DNA of 64,000 nt from Desulfoluna limicola (lineage in GTDB: Bacteria > Desulfobacterota > Desulfobacteria > Desulfobacterales > Desulfolunaceae), in assembly GCF_021654575.1 (NCBI RefSeq), contig NZ_AP024488.1, forward strand, positions 3,743,501 through 3,807,500, in the 5' to 3' direction. The notes under the pieces are model-generated. The model made no database searches. It saw only the letters and a list, made by a program, of their open reading frames with translations, and had not been told where the DNA came from. The stretch's first letter is position 1, and each line of letters starts with the position of its first letter. Shown piece by piece: positions 18,520 to 27,488 of this stretch. The position numbers were made by a program, and so were the translations under genes.

Positions 18520-21228
18520 ATGAAAAAACGAAGGACCATCTCAGGGACCTACCTCTCCTTTATGATGATCCTCATGATCCTTACTCTCACGGGATTTGGG
18601 GGGCTCTCTGTGTTCGTGGAGTACAACCGGTTCCGCACAGAGTCCGATCAAATCCACTCCCATTTCATGGAGTCCCGCAAAACAGCCCTCGTCCTGCTCA
18701 CGGATCGCCTTGAAGCCACCCTGAATCGGGATATCGCCCTTGCCGAGCGAACACGCAAACAGCAGCTCAAGGAGCGTGTCCTGGAAACCTGCTCCCTGCT
18801 CATGGCCATCCACTCGGAGAACCCCGCAACCCTTCCCGTTGAAACCCGCCATGACCTCATGCGAAATGCACTCAGAAACGTCCGGTCTGAGGATAATAAC
18901 CGGTTTTTCTTTGCCCTTGATGTCGACGGCACCCTCATGTTCAATTCCATCCGGCCGGAGCTGGACGGAACCCCCCTTAAGGAATTGAGCAACCAGGAAG
19001 AACGGCCCATAGCCCGACAGATCGTGGGTACCGCCCTTACAGAAGGAGAGGGATACCTCACCTACCACTACCCCAAACCGCAAACCCCCCGGGGCCCCCT
19101 TTACCTGAAGACCTCCTACATTCGCCTTGTCCCCCCCCTGGGGTGGATCGTGGGGAGTGGCTACTACCACGACGACTTTTACCGGGAACTTCGACCGAGA
19201 ATCATTCGGGAACTGCCCCCCATGAATGCCCCCCAGGGTGATGACATCTTCATTTTCACCGACTCAGGTGATTCCCTGGCCGGCCCCCGCTGTGTGGCCA
19301 GTCAGGCATCATCCCTCCCCCACCCTGACACGTTAAGCTCAGGCCGGTTCATTGACTACGCCGCATCGGACGATGGAACCCCCTTCCTCGCCTACCTGCG
19401 TCCCTTTTCGCGCTGGGACTGGTACATCGGGGCGACAGCAAACACAAATGCCATTGCCCGGTGCATCAGCGAAAAACAGGAGGAGCTTAAGAGCAGGATC
19501 CAGAGCCACCTTCTGCATATTCTGATCATTCTCTGCACCACCCTTATCATCACCGCCGCCGTCTCCGGCCTCTTCTCACGGCGTCTGACCCGCTCGTTTG
19601 CCTTTTTCAGCGCCTTTTTTAAAAAAGCATCCCAGGACTTCACCACCATCGACCCGGACAAGTTCTTCTTTTCCGAATTTAAGGCCCTGGCTGACTCCGC
19701 CAACCGCATGACCATCAAGCGAAAAACCGCCGAGATTGAACTGACCGACTACCGAGAGCGGCTCGAAGAGAAGGTCGCTGAAAAGACCCGAGAGCTCACC
19801 GAGGCAAAGACCCTTGCCGAGGCAGCCCTTGAGGCAAAAAGCCAGTTCCTTGCCAACATAAGCCACGAGATCAAAACCCCCATGAATGCCATCATGGGGG
19901 TTTCGGAACTCCTGAGCGCCGAGGGACTCACCGAAAAACAAAAAGGGTACACCGATATCATAAACCGCTCCTCCCGCGCCCTCATGACCCTTATCAACGA
20001 TATTCTCGACTACTCACGGGCAAAATCCGGAAAAATTGTCACCGAAGCCATCCCCTTCAACTACCTGGAGCTCCTGGAGGAGGTGGCCGATGCCTTCACC
20101 CCCCAAGCCGACGAGAAGGGCTTGGCAGTTGTCCTTGACATCGACCCCGAGCTCCCGCCTTCCATCACAGGGGACCCGATGCGTATCCGACAGGTTCTCG
20201 TCAATTTCACCGCCAATGCCGTCAAATTTACCCCTTCAGGAAGTGTCACCCTCGCCTGCCGAGTGATAGAGAAAACCCCCCAACGCGTCACCTTTCAAAC
20301 AGAGGTCATAGACACCGGGATCGGCATTGACTTCAGCGGGCTGCCCAATGGAGACGCATCCACACTGTTCGAGCCCTTCAGCCAGGCCGACAGCTCCACC
20401 ACACGGGAGTATGGGGGGACCGGCCTGGGCCTGGCCATCTGCCAGAAGATCATCGGCCTTTTGCATGGAAAACTGGGTGTGACCAGCAGCCGGGACAAAG
20501 GGAGCCGCTTCTCTTTTGAGCTAACCACCCCATGGGATGCCCCACAGCGAACCGACGACACAACCTCCCCGGGAAGCGCTGTCCTCTTAGGGCCGGCGTG
20601 CCAGGAAGAAGAGGGGGTTCATCGGTTCCTGGCATGGTCCGGGTTTAAAGTGGATCGCATCCCCCCCGAAGAGACACCGGTTGGCTCACCCCGTAAATGG
20701 CAACTCGCATTCTGGATGCTGTCAGATAAAGACCTGGAACGAACCGGAGTTGACAGCATGCCGGATTGGCCCCATGGCCTCAAACGGACTCTGGTCCTGT
20801 GCCCATCTGCCCTGTATGAGACAGCCCTTGTCTGCATGGGCGGTCACGCTGACGTGGTTATATTGAAAAAACCGCTGAAACCCAGCCACCTCATGCGTCG
20901 TCTTTCCGATATGCAGGAGCCCCAGAGTCCACTGCCCCCTCCCACCCAAGGGGTCGAACACGTATCAGGCAGCCCCCAGTCCACATCCCTCAAAGGGTTG
21001 CACACCACCCTGTTACGCCTTCGAGATAAACTCACCGGCAACAAATTCGATACGGACCACGAACTGGACCACTTACGGCGCCAGCTTCCCCCAGAGTCAC
21101 AAGACCTCTTTGAGGACCTTGTTCACAACATTGAGCATTTCAATTACTACACGGCCCTTGCCACCCTGGAAAAAATCATCGTGTCGTGTACCGAACCGCC
21201 TAACCTCCACACAGGACCGCCATCATGA
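18520..21228 (+). CDS. membrane sensor kinase with Cache domain and degenerate receiver
   Basis: Two membrane helices (about 10-33 and 327-350) flank a periplasmic single-Cache type-2 region (NRFFFALDVDGTLMFNSIRP, GEGYLTYHYPKP, LGWIVGSGYYHDDF), the usual sensor for small organic acids. Next come a HAMP-like/coiled-coil linker, HisKA with His449 (NISHEIKTPMNAIMG), and a HATPase with TANAVKFTPSG and GTGLGLAICQKII. At about 680-800 is a receiver-like segment that keeps the Lys motif (ILKKPLKPSHL) but no clear phospho-acceptor Asp. A helical tail of about 70 residues ends the protein. Its stop overlaps the thioesterase start. Confidence 0.9.
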   Translation: MKKRRTISGTYLSFMMILMILTLTGFGGLSVFVEYNRFRTESDQIHSHFMESRKTALVLLTDRLEATLNRDIALAERTRKQQLKERVLETCSLLMAIHSENPATLPVETRHDLMRNALRNVRSEDNNRFFFALDVDGTLMFNSIRPELDGTPLKELSNQEERPIARQIVGTALTEGEGYLTYHYPKPQTPRGPLYLKTSYIRLVPPLGWIVGSGYYHDDFYRELRPRIIRELPPMNAPQGDDIFIFTDSGDSLAGPRCVASQASSLPHPDTLSSGRFIDYAASDDGTPFLAYLRPFSRWDWYIGATANTNAIARCISEKQEELKSRIQSHLLHILIILCTTLIITAAVSGLFSRRLTRSFAFFSAFFKKASQDFTTIDPDKFFFSEFKALADSANRMTIKRKTAEIELTDYRERLEEKVAEKTRELTEAKTLAEAALEAKSQFLANISHEIKTPMNAIMGVSELLSAEGLTEKQKGYTDIINRSSRALMTLINDILDYSRAKSGKIVTEAIPFNYLELLEEVADAFTPQADEKGLAVVLDIDPELPPSITGDPMRIRQVLVNFTANAVKFTPSGSVTLACRVIEKTPQRVTFQTEVIDTGIGIDFSGLPNGDASTLFEPFSQADSSTTREYGGTGLGLAICQKIIGLLHGKLGVTSSRDKGSRFSFELTTPWDAPQRTDDTTSPGSAVLLGPACQEEEGVHRFLAWSGFKVDRIPPEETPVGSPRKWQLAFWMLSDKDLERTGVDSMPDWPHGLKRTLVLCPSALYETALVCMGGHADVVILKKPLKPSHLMRRLSDMQEPQSPLPPPTQGVEHVSGSPQSTSLKGLHTTLLRLRDKLTGNKFDTDHELDHLRRQLPPESQDLFEDLVHNIEHFNYYTALATLEKIIVSCTEPPNLHTGPPS

Positions 21229-22022
21229 GCCCAAGCGCCCCGGATGCCCGATTCTCATTTGACCATCACGTGGAAATCAACGATGTGGGCCCCCACGGAG
21301 ACGCACGGCTTTCAGCCCTGCTCAACTGGTTTCAAACGACCTCCAGCCGCCACTCCGCCAGTCTCGGTTACCCTGTCAGCGACCTGACCAAAGAGGGTCT
21401 CACCTGGATCATCACCCGATACCACCTCTGCATCGACCGCTCACCGCGATGGCGCGATGCCCTCACGGTCGAGACCTGGCGCGCAGGAAATACCGGCACC
21501 TTCACCCCCAGAGAATTTCTCCTCAAAGACAGCCGGGGCGAAACCCTGGTTCGGGCATCAGCCTCCTACACCCTGCTTGATATCCGAAAAAGAAAAGCCC
21601 AGGCCCCTTCCACACGGTTTCCCGACTACCCTGTGGACCCTGAGCGCGCCGTTCCCGACGACTTTTCTCCCCTGCCCCTGCCGGAAGCCTTCACCAATGA
21701 AAAAAGTGTCACCATTCGCCGAAGCGACATGGACTTCAACGGCCATGCCAACAACGCCCTCTATACGGAGTGGTGCATGGAAGGGGTTTCCGATCAGCTT
21801 TATGAACAGTTTCGACCCATCGAAATGGAGATCGCCTTCAAGGGGGAGGTGTTCTACGGGGAGGATATTGTGGTGCAAACCTGGAGGGAAACGCGGGAAA
21901 GCGGCCCGGTGACACTCCATTGCCTGCTGTCTCAAAGCAGGAAGAGAGAGGTCGCGAGGGCACGGGTGCACTGGAAAAAAAGAGGGGAGCAACGGTCAGC
22001 CAACGGCGAAACACGTGGTTGA
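21225..22022 (+). CDS. acyl-ACP thioesterase (FatA/FatB-like)
   Basis: This family hydrolyses acyl-ACP to free fatty acid. The 265 residues form two hot-dog folds. The first has FDHHVEINDVGPHGDARLSAL, then TWIITRYHLCIDRSPRW. The second has the active-site region RRSDMDFNGHANNALYTEWCME, with the Asp/Asn/His arrangement expected of these enzymes. ATG 21225 overlaps the kinase stop (ATGA), so it is probably translated with the two-component genes, though a functional link is unclear. A dispersed repeat follows. Confidence 0.9.
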   Translation: MSPSAPDARFSFDHHVEINDVGPHGDARLSALLNWFQTTSSRHSASLGYPVSDLTKEGLTWIITRYHLCIDRSPRWRDALTVETWRAGNTGTFTPREFLLKDSRGETLVRASASYTLLDIRKRKAQAPSTRFPDYPVDPERAVPDDFSPLPLPEAFTNEKSVTIRRSDMDFNGHANNALYTEWCMEGVSDQLYEQFRPIEMEIAFKGEVFYGEDIVVQTWRETRESGPVTLHCLLSQSRKREVARARVHWKKRGEQRSANGETRG

Positions 22023-22040
22023 CGCTGGGACACTGTACCT

Positions 22041-22246
22041 ATTCAGCACATGAAAAACGGCCTCGGGCGGCGAGGTGTGCCCCCTTGAAAGCAGGTTGCA
22101 AAGGAGCCTTGCCCCTCGCTCCTCGGGCCAACTCACATCCGCCCTTCGGTGGGTGTGAATCTCGAATGAGGCGTCAAAGCCTGCTTGTCAAACGTTTCAG
22201 AAGTGTGTCCCCCGGCAGGGCCGCCGGAGGCGCAAGCCACGATCAG
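22041..22246 (+). repeat. dispersed repeat type A, full-length copy
   Basis: It starts CTATTCAGC, continues through a CGGCGAGGTGTGCCCCCTTG block and a GCCCCTCGCTCCTCGGGC hairpin block, and ends GGCAGGGCCGCCGGAGGC. It matches the copies at 39994, 46028 and 52141 along its whole length. Confidence 0.85.
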
Positions 22247-22273
22247 GCCACCCGACGTACTCTCACCTTCCCA

Positions 22274-22549
22274 TCAATCTTTTTTAAACCCACTGCCAAA
22301 AATCAGAAGAAGTCCCACAATAAAAAACAGGAGAAACAAGGGGGCCCCTGCCATCCAGGATGCGGCGGATTGCAACCCGGAAATTGAGATCGTGTCGACC
22401 CACGCCAGCCTGTCGGGCCCAAGCATTGTTTTCAGCGTGTAGTCAAACCGGGTAGGGTCCCCGGGCATCATGCGAGCCAATGTTTTCATCACCAGCAACA
22501 GCAGCCCGGCCATCATAGATATACTGCCAAACACAAATAAGCGGTTCAT
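22274..22549 (-). CDS. small two-helix membrane protein, unknown
   Basis: 91 residues with two membrane helices: about 4-25 (LFVFGSISMMAGLLLLVMK) and 66-87 (APLFLLFFIVGLLLIFGSG), the latter followed by FKKD. AAGGAGAGGTTCC before the ATG is a very good ribosome site, which supports it as a real gene. I recognise no family. It stands alone between a repeat and the next small gene. Confidence 0.6.
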   Translation of the reverse strand: MNRLFVFGSISMMAGLLLLVMKTLARMMPGDPTRFDYTLKTMLGPDRLAWVDTISISGLQSAASWMAGAPLFLLFFIVGLLLIFGSGFKKD

Positions 22550-22798
22550 GGAACCTCTCCTTTATCACAGACATGGTTTCTCGAGATATAGCACCCGAAA
22601 GGCTCAAAGGGTGAGGGGGGACTTTACCACACACAATCAGGACGTGCAGCCAGGTACGAACCGATGCGGAAATACCCGGTTCATCAACGTGTGTCCTCGA
22701 CGAAGCTTTCGTTGGGGCGTTTATGTGCCTTTGCCCACCCCGGGATCACCCGTTGACGACTCATTACATACCTCAATACGCATCGACAAGTAAAGCAT

Positions 22799-23128
22799 TC
22801 ACCAGGGCAGCTGAACCGGGTAGAGTTCATGAATAAGGTCACGATAAGCCTCAGACCCCTGATAGTAAAACCGGGACAACACCATCAAGCGCATTCCCGC
22901 ATCCACCAGGGCATGAATTTTCTCATTTGATGACACCCCTCTCTTCTCAAGCACTTCCCGTTCAAGTGTCAGCCGCTTCTTCAGGGCAATCTTCAGGGTC
23001 GAATCGGGCAATCGCTGCCACACCGAGTAGTCCCGGTTAAAATCCTCCATATCCTCCTTAAGAAGGAATTCCCCCTGGACTTCCACATGTGCAATCTCCT
23101 GTGTCAAAAATGGTTGCAGTCGTCTCAT
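22799..23128 (-). CDS. small soluble protein, unknown
   Basis: 109 residues, charged and mainly helical (EIAHVEVQGEFLLKEDMEDF, LKIALKKRLTLEREVLEKRG, SNEKIHALVDAGMRLMVLSR). The start is placed at 23128 because AGGAGGAG lies directly upstream; the frame runs seven codons further without a site. No family recognised. The ribosome site and typical codon use support coding. Confidence 0.6.
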   Translation of the reverse strand: MRRLQPFLTQEIAHVEVQGEFLLKEDMEDFNRDYSVWQRLPDSTLKIALKKRLTLEREVLEKRGVSSNEKIHALVDAGMRLMVLSRFYYQGSEAYRDLIHELYPVQLPW

Positions 23129-23264
23129 CTCTCCTCCTCTGGGTGTCATCCTGTGAGAAAAGGGTCATTTTAAAGCCCTTGCGACAAAGGGATACATCGC
23201 GACAACCAACGGCCGCAATTGAACAAGGGGCTTTAGACAGCCTCGATTTCCGTGCACATCGTGA

Positions 23265-23373
23265 CTATTCAGCACACGCACAAACGGCCGCCGGCGGCAA
23301 GGTGTGTCACCTTGAAAGCAGGTTGCCAATGGCTTTGCCCCCGGCAGGGCCGACGAAAGTACAAGCTGACGGG
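23265..23373 (+). repeat. dispersed repeat type A, internally deleted copy
   Basis: It begins ACTATTCAGC and GGCCGCCGGCGGCAAGGTGTG, then jumps from GGTTGCCAATGGCTTTGCC straight to CCCCGGCAGGGCCG and AAGCTGA. The middle half of the element is missing. Confidence 0.8.
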
Positions 23374-23455
23374 TTGAAAGGCATCAACCTTGCCTGAGCA
23401 GACGCCCTGTGCCATAATTCGAGCTTTATCCTTAGCCCGAAGGCAACGTGGTGTC

Positions 23456-24631
23456 ATGACCAAACTCACCCTCCTGAATTCAAACCGTCCCATGTACCGG
23501 TTCCTCCTCCTGTTGACCCTCTGCGCAACCTTCGGGCTGCAATCCTGGCGGATTCTTTTTGACAACTTCTCCGTTTCGGTGCTGGCCCTTGATGGAAGCC
23601 ACATTGGTGCGATTCAGTCCATCCGTGAAATACCGGGTTTTCTCGCCCTTCTGGTCATCTACGTCACCCTGATTCTTTCGGAGCACCGCATCGCATCCCT
23701 CTCGGTGGCGATTTTAGGCATTGGCGTGGCTGCCACCGGGTGGTTTCCCAGCTTCTACGGCCTGGCCCTCACGACCCTGGTGATGAGTTTCGGGTTCCAC
23801 TACTTTGAAACCGTCAACCAGTCCCTCACCCTGCAGTATTTTGACAACGCCACCGCGCCCCTGGTCCTGGGAAAACTTCGAAGCTACGCAGCCGCCGCCA
23901 GCATTGGAGCCGGCCTGCTCTTCTTTGTTGCGGCACCCTTTCTTTCCTTTCAACAGCTCTTCACCATCTGCGGATGCACCATCGCCGGCTTAGGGCTCTT
24001 CAGCCTCCGCCAGAATCCCACCAGCCCCATGGCCACCACCCAGCATAAAAAAGCGATCTTCCGGAAACGCTACTGGCTCTTTTACACCCTGACCTTCATG
24101 GCCGGGGCCAGGAGACAGATCTTCATCGCCTTCTCTGTCTTTCTGATGGTCCAGCGATTTCACTTTTCCGTCCAGGAAATAGCCGTGCTCTTTCTCATCA
24201 ACAATGCGGTCAACTACCTCATCAGCCCCCTCATCGGACGTGCCATTGTTCGCTACGGTGAGAGGCGGGTCCTCTCCCTGGAGTACCTCAGCCTTATTTT
24301 TATCTTCATCGCCTATGCCTGTGCAGACTCCCGTCTGCTGGTGGCGATCCTCTACATCCTTGACCACATGGTCTTCAATTTCGCCATGGCCATCAAAACC
24401 TTTTTCCAGAAAATGGCCGATCCCAGGGACATCGCCCCGAGTATGGCTGCCGGATTCACCATCAACCACATCGCCGCTGTCGTGCTGCCCGTCATCGGTG
24501 GCATGCTCTGGATGGTGGACTATCGCATTCCGTTTTGGGGGGGAGCCGGCATGGCATGTCTGTCGTTGGTAGCTGTTCAACTGATACCCGGTCAGTTACG
24601 GCAGAGTAAGGGAGGCATCGCATCAAAATGA
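23456..24631 (+). CDS. MFS transporter
   Basis: 391 residues with about twelve hydrophobic segments, typical of the major facilitator superfamily. Substrate unknown. Features include RFLLLLTLCATFGLQSWRIL at the start and the loop FRKRYWLFYTLTFMAGARRQ midway, which opens the second six-helix half. The start is ATG 23456; the frame extends back to 23390 into the upstream repeat, so the longer form is rejected. It converges on the PilT-like gene, with a hairpin between them. Confidence 0.82.
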   Translation: MTKLTLLNSNRPMYRFLLLLTLCATFGLQSWRILFDNFSVSVLALDGSHIGAIQSIREIPGFLALLVIYVTLILSEHRIASLSVAILGIGVAATGWFPSFYGLALTTLVMSFGFHYFETVNQSLTLQYFDNATAPLVLGKLRSYAAAASIGAGLLFFVAAPFLSFQQLFTICGCTIAGLGLFSLRQNPTSPMATTQHKKAIFRKRYWLFYTLTFMAGARRQIFIAFSVFLMVQRFHFSVQEIAVLFLINNAVNYLISPLIGRAIVRYGERRVLSLEYLSLIFIFIAYACADSRLLVAILYILDHMVFNFAMAIKTFFQKMADPRDIAPSMAAGFTINHIAAVVLPVIGGMLWMVDYRIPFWGGAGMACLSLVAVQLIPGQLRQSKGGIASK

Positions 24632-24671
24632 GGGGGTGAGACGGCAGGAGAGCCTTAAAGAGGGATGACCC

Positions 24672-24700
24672 GGCGGCCACGCCTTGCCGGCGTGACCGCC
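24672..24700. terminator. possible bidirectional hairpin between convergent genes
   Basis: GGCGGCCACGCC and GGCGTGACCGCC pair (one mismatch) around TTGCC. There is no T tract, so terminator function is tentative. Confidence 0.4.
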
Positions 24701-24706
24701 CTGGCC

Positions 24707-26320
24707 TTACCCCTCCTTGGCTGCCAGCAAACCATTCTGGAGGGAGGCATTTTGCAGCGTTCCGATACTTTCCATGTAGCGGGCGGCATCGTCAAACGCC
24801 ACGAGCCCTCTGGCATAAAGATCCGCCAGAACAAAATCCATGGGAATGAACTCGTCGGAAGCCGTCTGCATCTGGGTTCGGATCATGTGGGTCTTCTCTT
24901 CCCGGATCAGGTTCTTCATGCGGTAACTGTTGATAAATTTCTCCACCGCCAGAATCTGCCCCTTTCCATCTTTCCTCGGAATCAGTCGCTGGGAGATCGT
25001 GCAGAGAAGCGAGGCTGCCAGCAGGGAACGGATGAGGTTCTGCTGGTGGGAGGGAAACATGTTGATCACGCGCTCAATGATCCCCGTTGAGTTGTCCGCA
25101 TGGACGGTGCTGATCACAAGGTGACCTGTGTGGGCGGCGCGAAGGGCAATTTCAAAGCTGTCTTTGTCCCGCATCTCTCCAACAACGATGACATCCGGCG
25201 ACTGACGAAAAATACTGCGCAACCCGTCGTTGAAGGAGGCGCAGTCACGCCCCACCTCGCGCTGGTTGACGTTGCACTTCTTGTGCTTGTGGAGATACTC
25301 CACCGGGTCTTCCAGGGTGATGATGTTGCAGCGCCGGTTGTCGTTGATGATGTCCACCATCTTGGCCATGGTGGTGGACTTGCCGTGACCGGCCGGTCCG
25401 CAGACCATGATCAGGCCCTGGGGTTTCAACGCAAAATCATGCACCCAGTCCGGAAGGTTCAACGCCTCCATGCTGGGCAACACCTCGGGAAGCGACCTGA
25501 AGGCGATGGAGACTGTGTTGCGCTGCTTGTAAAACGCGATACGGAACCGACCGATCTCCTTGACGTTCAACGCGATCTCAAAATCATTCTCGGATTGAAA
25601 GGAACGCCACTGGTCATCATTTAAAAGCTCTCGGGCATATTTCTCACAGTCGGCCGGGGAGAGGACCCCCATGGGCATTCGCTTCAACACGCTGCTTATC
25701 TTAAGAGAGGGCGGAGACCCCGCCGAGATAAACATATCGCTGGCCCCCTGCTTGACCATCTCCTCCAGCAGGTTTTTCAGCTTCGGCGCCTTTTCGATGC
25801 GCAGGCTCAAGGCTTCGGCCGTTCGCCGGATCACCTCACCGGAAATACCCTCACCGTAATCCCCGGTGAGGGACTGAAGGGCGGCCTCCATCATGAAGCT
25901 CGGAGTCACAACGGGCCTGATCTTCATCCCCAGGGAAAAGCCCAGGTCATTGATGGTCACAAAATCCTGGGGGGCCACCATGGCAAGGACAAGCTCGTGC
26001 CCCTCCAAACGGATCGGAAGGGCCCTCAAGGTCCGCATCTTCTCAAGCGGGATCAGGTCGAGCACATGCTGGGAGATATTGATACTGAAAAGGTTGACCG
26101 GCTTCACCTCAAAATGCTTGCCCAGGAACTTCAAAAGATCATCCACACCGATGTACCCCATATCGATGAGGATGGATCCCAGCTGTCCCCCGTCATGCAT
26201 CTGCCGTTTCAGGGCCGTTTCCAACTGCTCTTCACTGATGTACCCGTACTCCATCATCAACTCGCCAAGGCGGTGTTTCCGCCCAGGAATGCTCTTCGCT
26301 TCACTGTTCTCTTTGGCCAT
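24707..26320 (-). CDS. MshEN-PilT type ATPase (type IV pilus retraction/secretion-like)
   Basis: 537 residues. The N-terminal 160 form an MshEN/GspE N-terminal domain (RLGELMMEYGYISEEQLETAL, ILIDMGYIGVDDLLKFLG), which in relatives binds cyclic di-GMP. The rest is a PilT-family hexameric ATPase: Walker A GPAGHGKSTT near 307, the Asp box (ITLEDPVEYLH), Walker B DVIVVGEMRD near 378, and His box AHTGHLVISTVHAD. AAGGAGG precedes the ATG. The PilT/PilU-like core suggests pilus retraction, and the N-terminal domain suggests second-messenger control. It is not beside other pilus genes here. Confidence 0.88.
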   Translation of the reverse strand: MAKENSEAKSIPGRKHRLGELMMEYGYISEEQLETALKRQMHDGGQLGSILIDMGYIGVDDLLKFLGKHFEVKPVNLFSINISQHVLDLIPLEKMRTLRALPIRLEGHELVLAMVAPQDFVTINDLGFSLGMKIRPVVTPSFMMEAALQSLTGDYGEGISGEVIRRTAEALSLRIEKAPKLKNLLEEMVKQGASDMFISAGSPPSLKISSVLKRMPMGVLSPADCEKYARELLNDDQWRSFQSENDFEIALNVKEIGRFRIAFYKQRNTVSIAFRSLPEVLPSMEALNLPDWVHDFALKPQGLIMVCGPAGHGKSTTMAKMVDIINDNRRCNIITLEDPVEYLHKHKKCNVNQREVGRDCASFNDGLRSIFRQSPDVIVVGEMRDKDSFEIALRAAHTGHLVISTVHADNSTGIIERVINMFPSHQQNLIRSLLAASLLCTISQRLIPRKDGKGQILAVEKFINSYRMKNLIREEKTHMIRTQMQTASDEFIPMDFVLADLYARGLVAFDDAARYMESIGTLQNASLQNGLLAAKEG

Positions 26321-26525
26321 GGTGATGCCTCCTTCAGTTTGGACAGCCCCCGATCACCGGGTCCGGATGTTGCCAAATTCCCAGCGGGACCAACCCCGCA
26401 TGCGTTCGCGAATCATCCCAGATTTTTAAACTGATTTTCGCAAAGGATCAAGAAAATATAAACATTTGTTAACACGTGAAACTCAAGACGTTCACCGGGG
26501 TTTCCCCATCGCTTTCTTTCCTCAG

Positions 26526-26927
26526 TCAATGCCTATCAGAATTAGGGATTCCATCATCGACATTATGGATAATTTCTACATCCACAAGCACCTCTACCCC
26601 GCCGCCCCCTTCATCCCCCTCCACTCGCAATGAGACGCGCATCTCTCCACCGCGAATATCCGTCAACGTGGCATAATACTCCCCCCACTCCGGGCGACTT
26701 TCTCTCATGGCATCATTGCCGGAGAACCAGTGCGAAATGGCTTTCAGCATCCCCCGAGGGACTTTTCTGCGCTTGACAAAGTGCGTCATGGCCGGAATGC
26801 CGCCATCCGGGTTGCCCTGATAGTGCTTCTGTCGATCCATCAGGGATAAAAGCCCGGAGATCTCTGGAGGCAGGCACTTGAACGCCTGCATGATGCGTTC
26901 CTTCTGGATTGATGCCCCATCAAACAT
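26526..26927 (-). CDS. hypothetical protein upstream of the PilT-like gene
   Basis: 133 residues, soluble, no recognised family. It contains MQAFKCLPPEISGLLSLMDRQ and MTHFVKRRKVPRGMLKAISHWF, then an acidic/glycine-rich beta segment (MRVSLRVEGDEGGGGVEVLVDV). The ribosome site is weak. It lies 205 bases upstream of the PilT-like ATPase on the same strand and may share its promoter region. A start inside, at the Met of IMQAFKC, is possible. Confidence 0.5.
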   Translation of the reverse strand: MFDGASIQKERIMQAFKCLPPEISGLLSLMDRQKHYQGNPDGGIPAMTHFVKRRKVPRGMLKAISHWFSGNDAMRESRPEWGEYYATLTDIRGGEMRVSLRVEGDEGGGGVEVLVDVEIIHNVDDGIPNSDRH

Positions 26928-27488
26928 GGACGCCCCCGTGTGAGCCGTTCAGGGCTTAAGGTGTATGAACATTCTTCCGTATCCCCTTTGTGATAAAAGG
27001 CATGGAAAATGCTGGTCGGATGGCGGGATGGGGGACGTGGGCAAGAGGACTTGGGAAAAGCCCGAACTGTCGAATATTTTAGATTATACCCCATCAGTTC
27101 GCCCCTTTCAAGGACACAACCATCTAATATACTGTTTGGGGTTTCCCCTGGAAGCAATCCGACCCGGCGACCCTGTCTCTGCCTTGAAAAATGGCCCTCA
27201 GTCCCCTTGTTTTCTCCCTTATGGCACCCACCGAGCCACCACGTCACACATTTTCCCCTTGCATTCCTAACTCACGCTTGCTTTTTCTCAATATTAGCAA
27301 CATTGTAAAAAAGTGCTCATGGCGACCACGGTCCGGGAGCGCACCATTCTGATCCCCACATACGGCATCACACGATGACACGCAAAACCTCGCAGCAGCC
27401 ACAAGCAACCTGAAGTACGTTTCTATCCGACCTGATGTGTCATTGGGTGCCCCTGCAACAGCGGCGATAACGTTTAAGGAGGATGACC
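26928..27488. other. intergenic region before nhaC
   Basis: About 560 bases. Frames on both strands lack ribosome sites and family signal. A lower-GC patch with CTCAATATTAGCAACATTG near 27285-27305 could hold the nhaC promoter. No repeat of type A or B is present. Confidence 0.4.
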
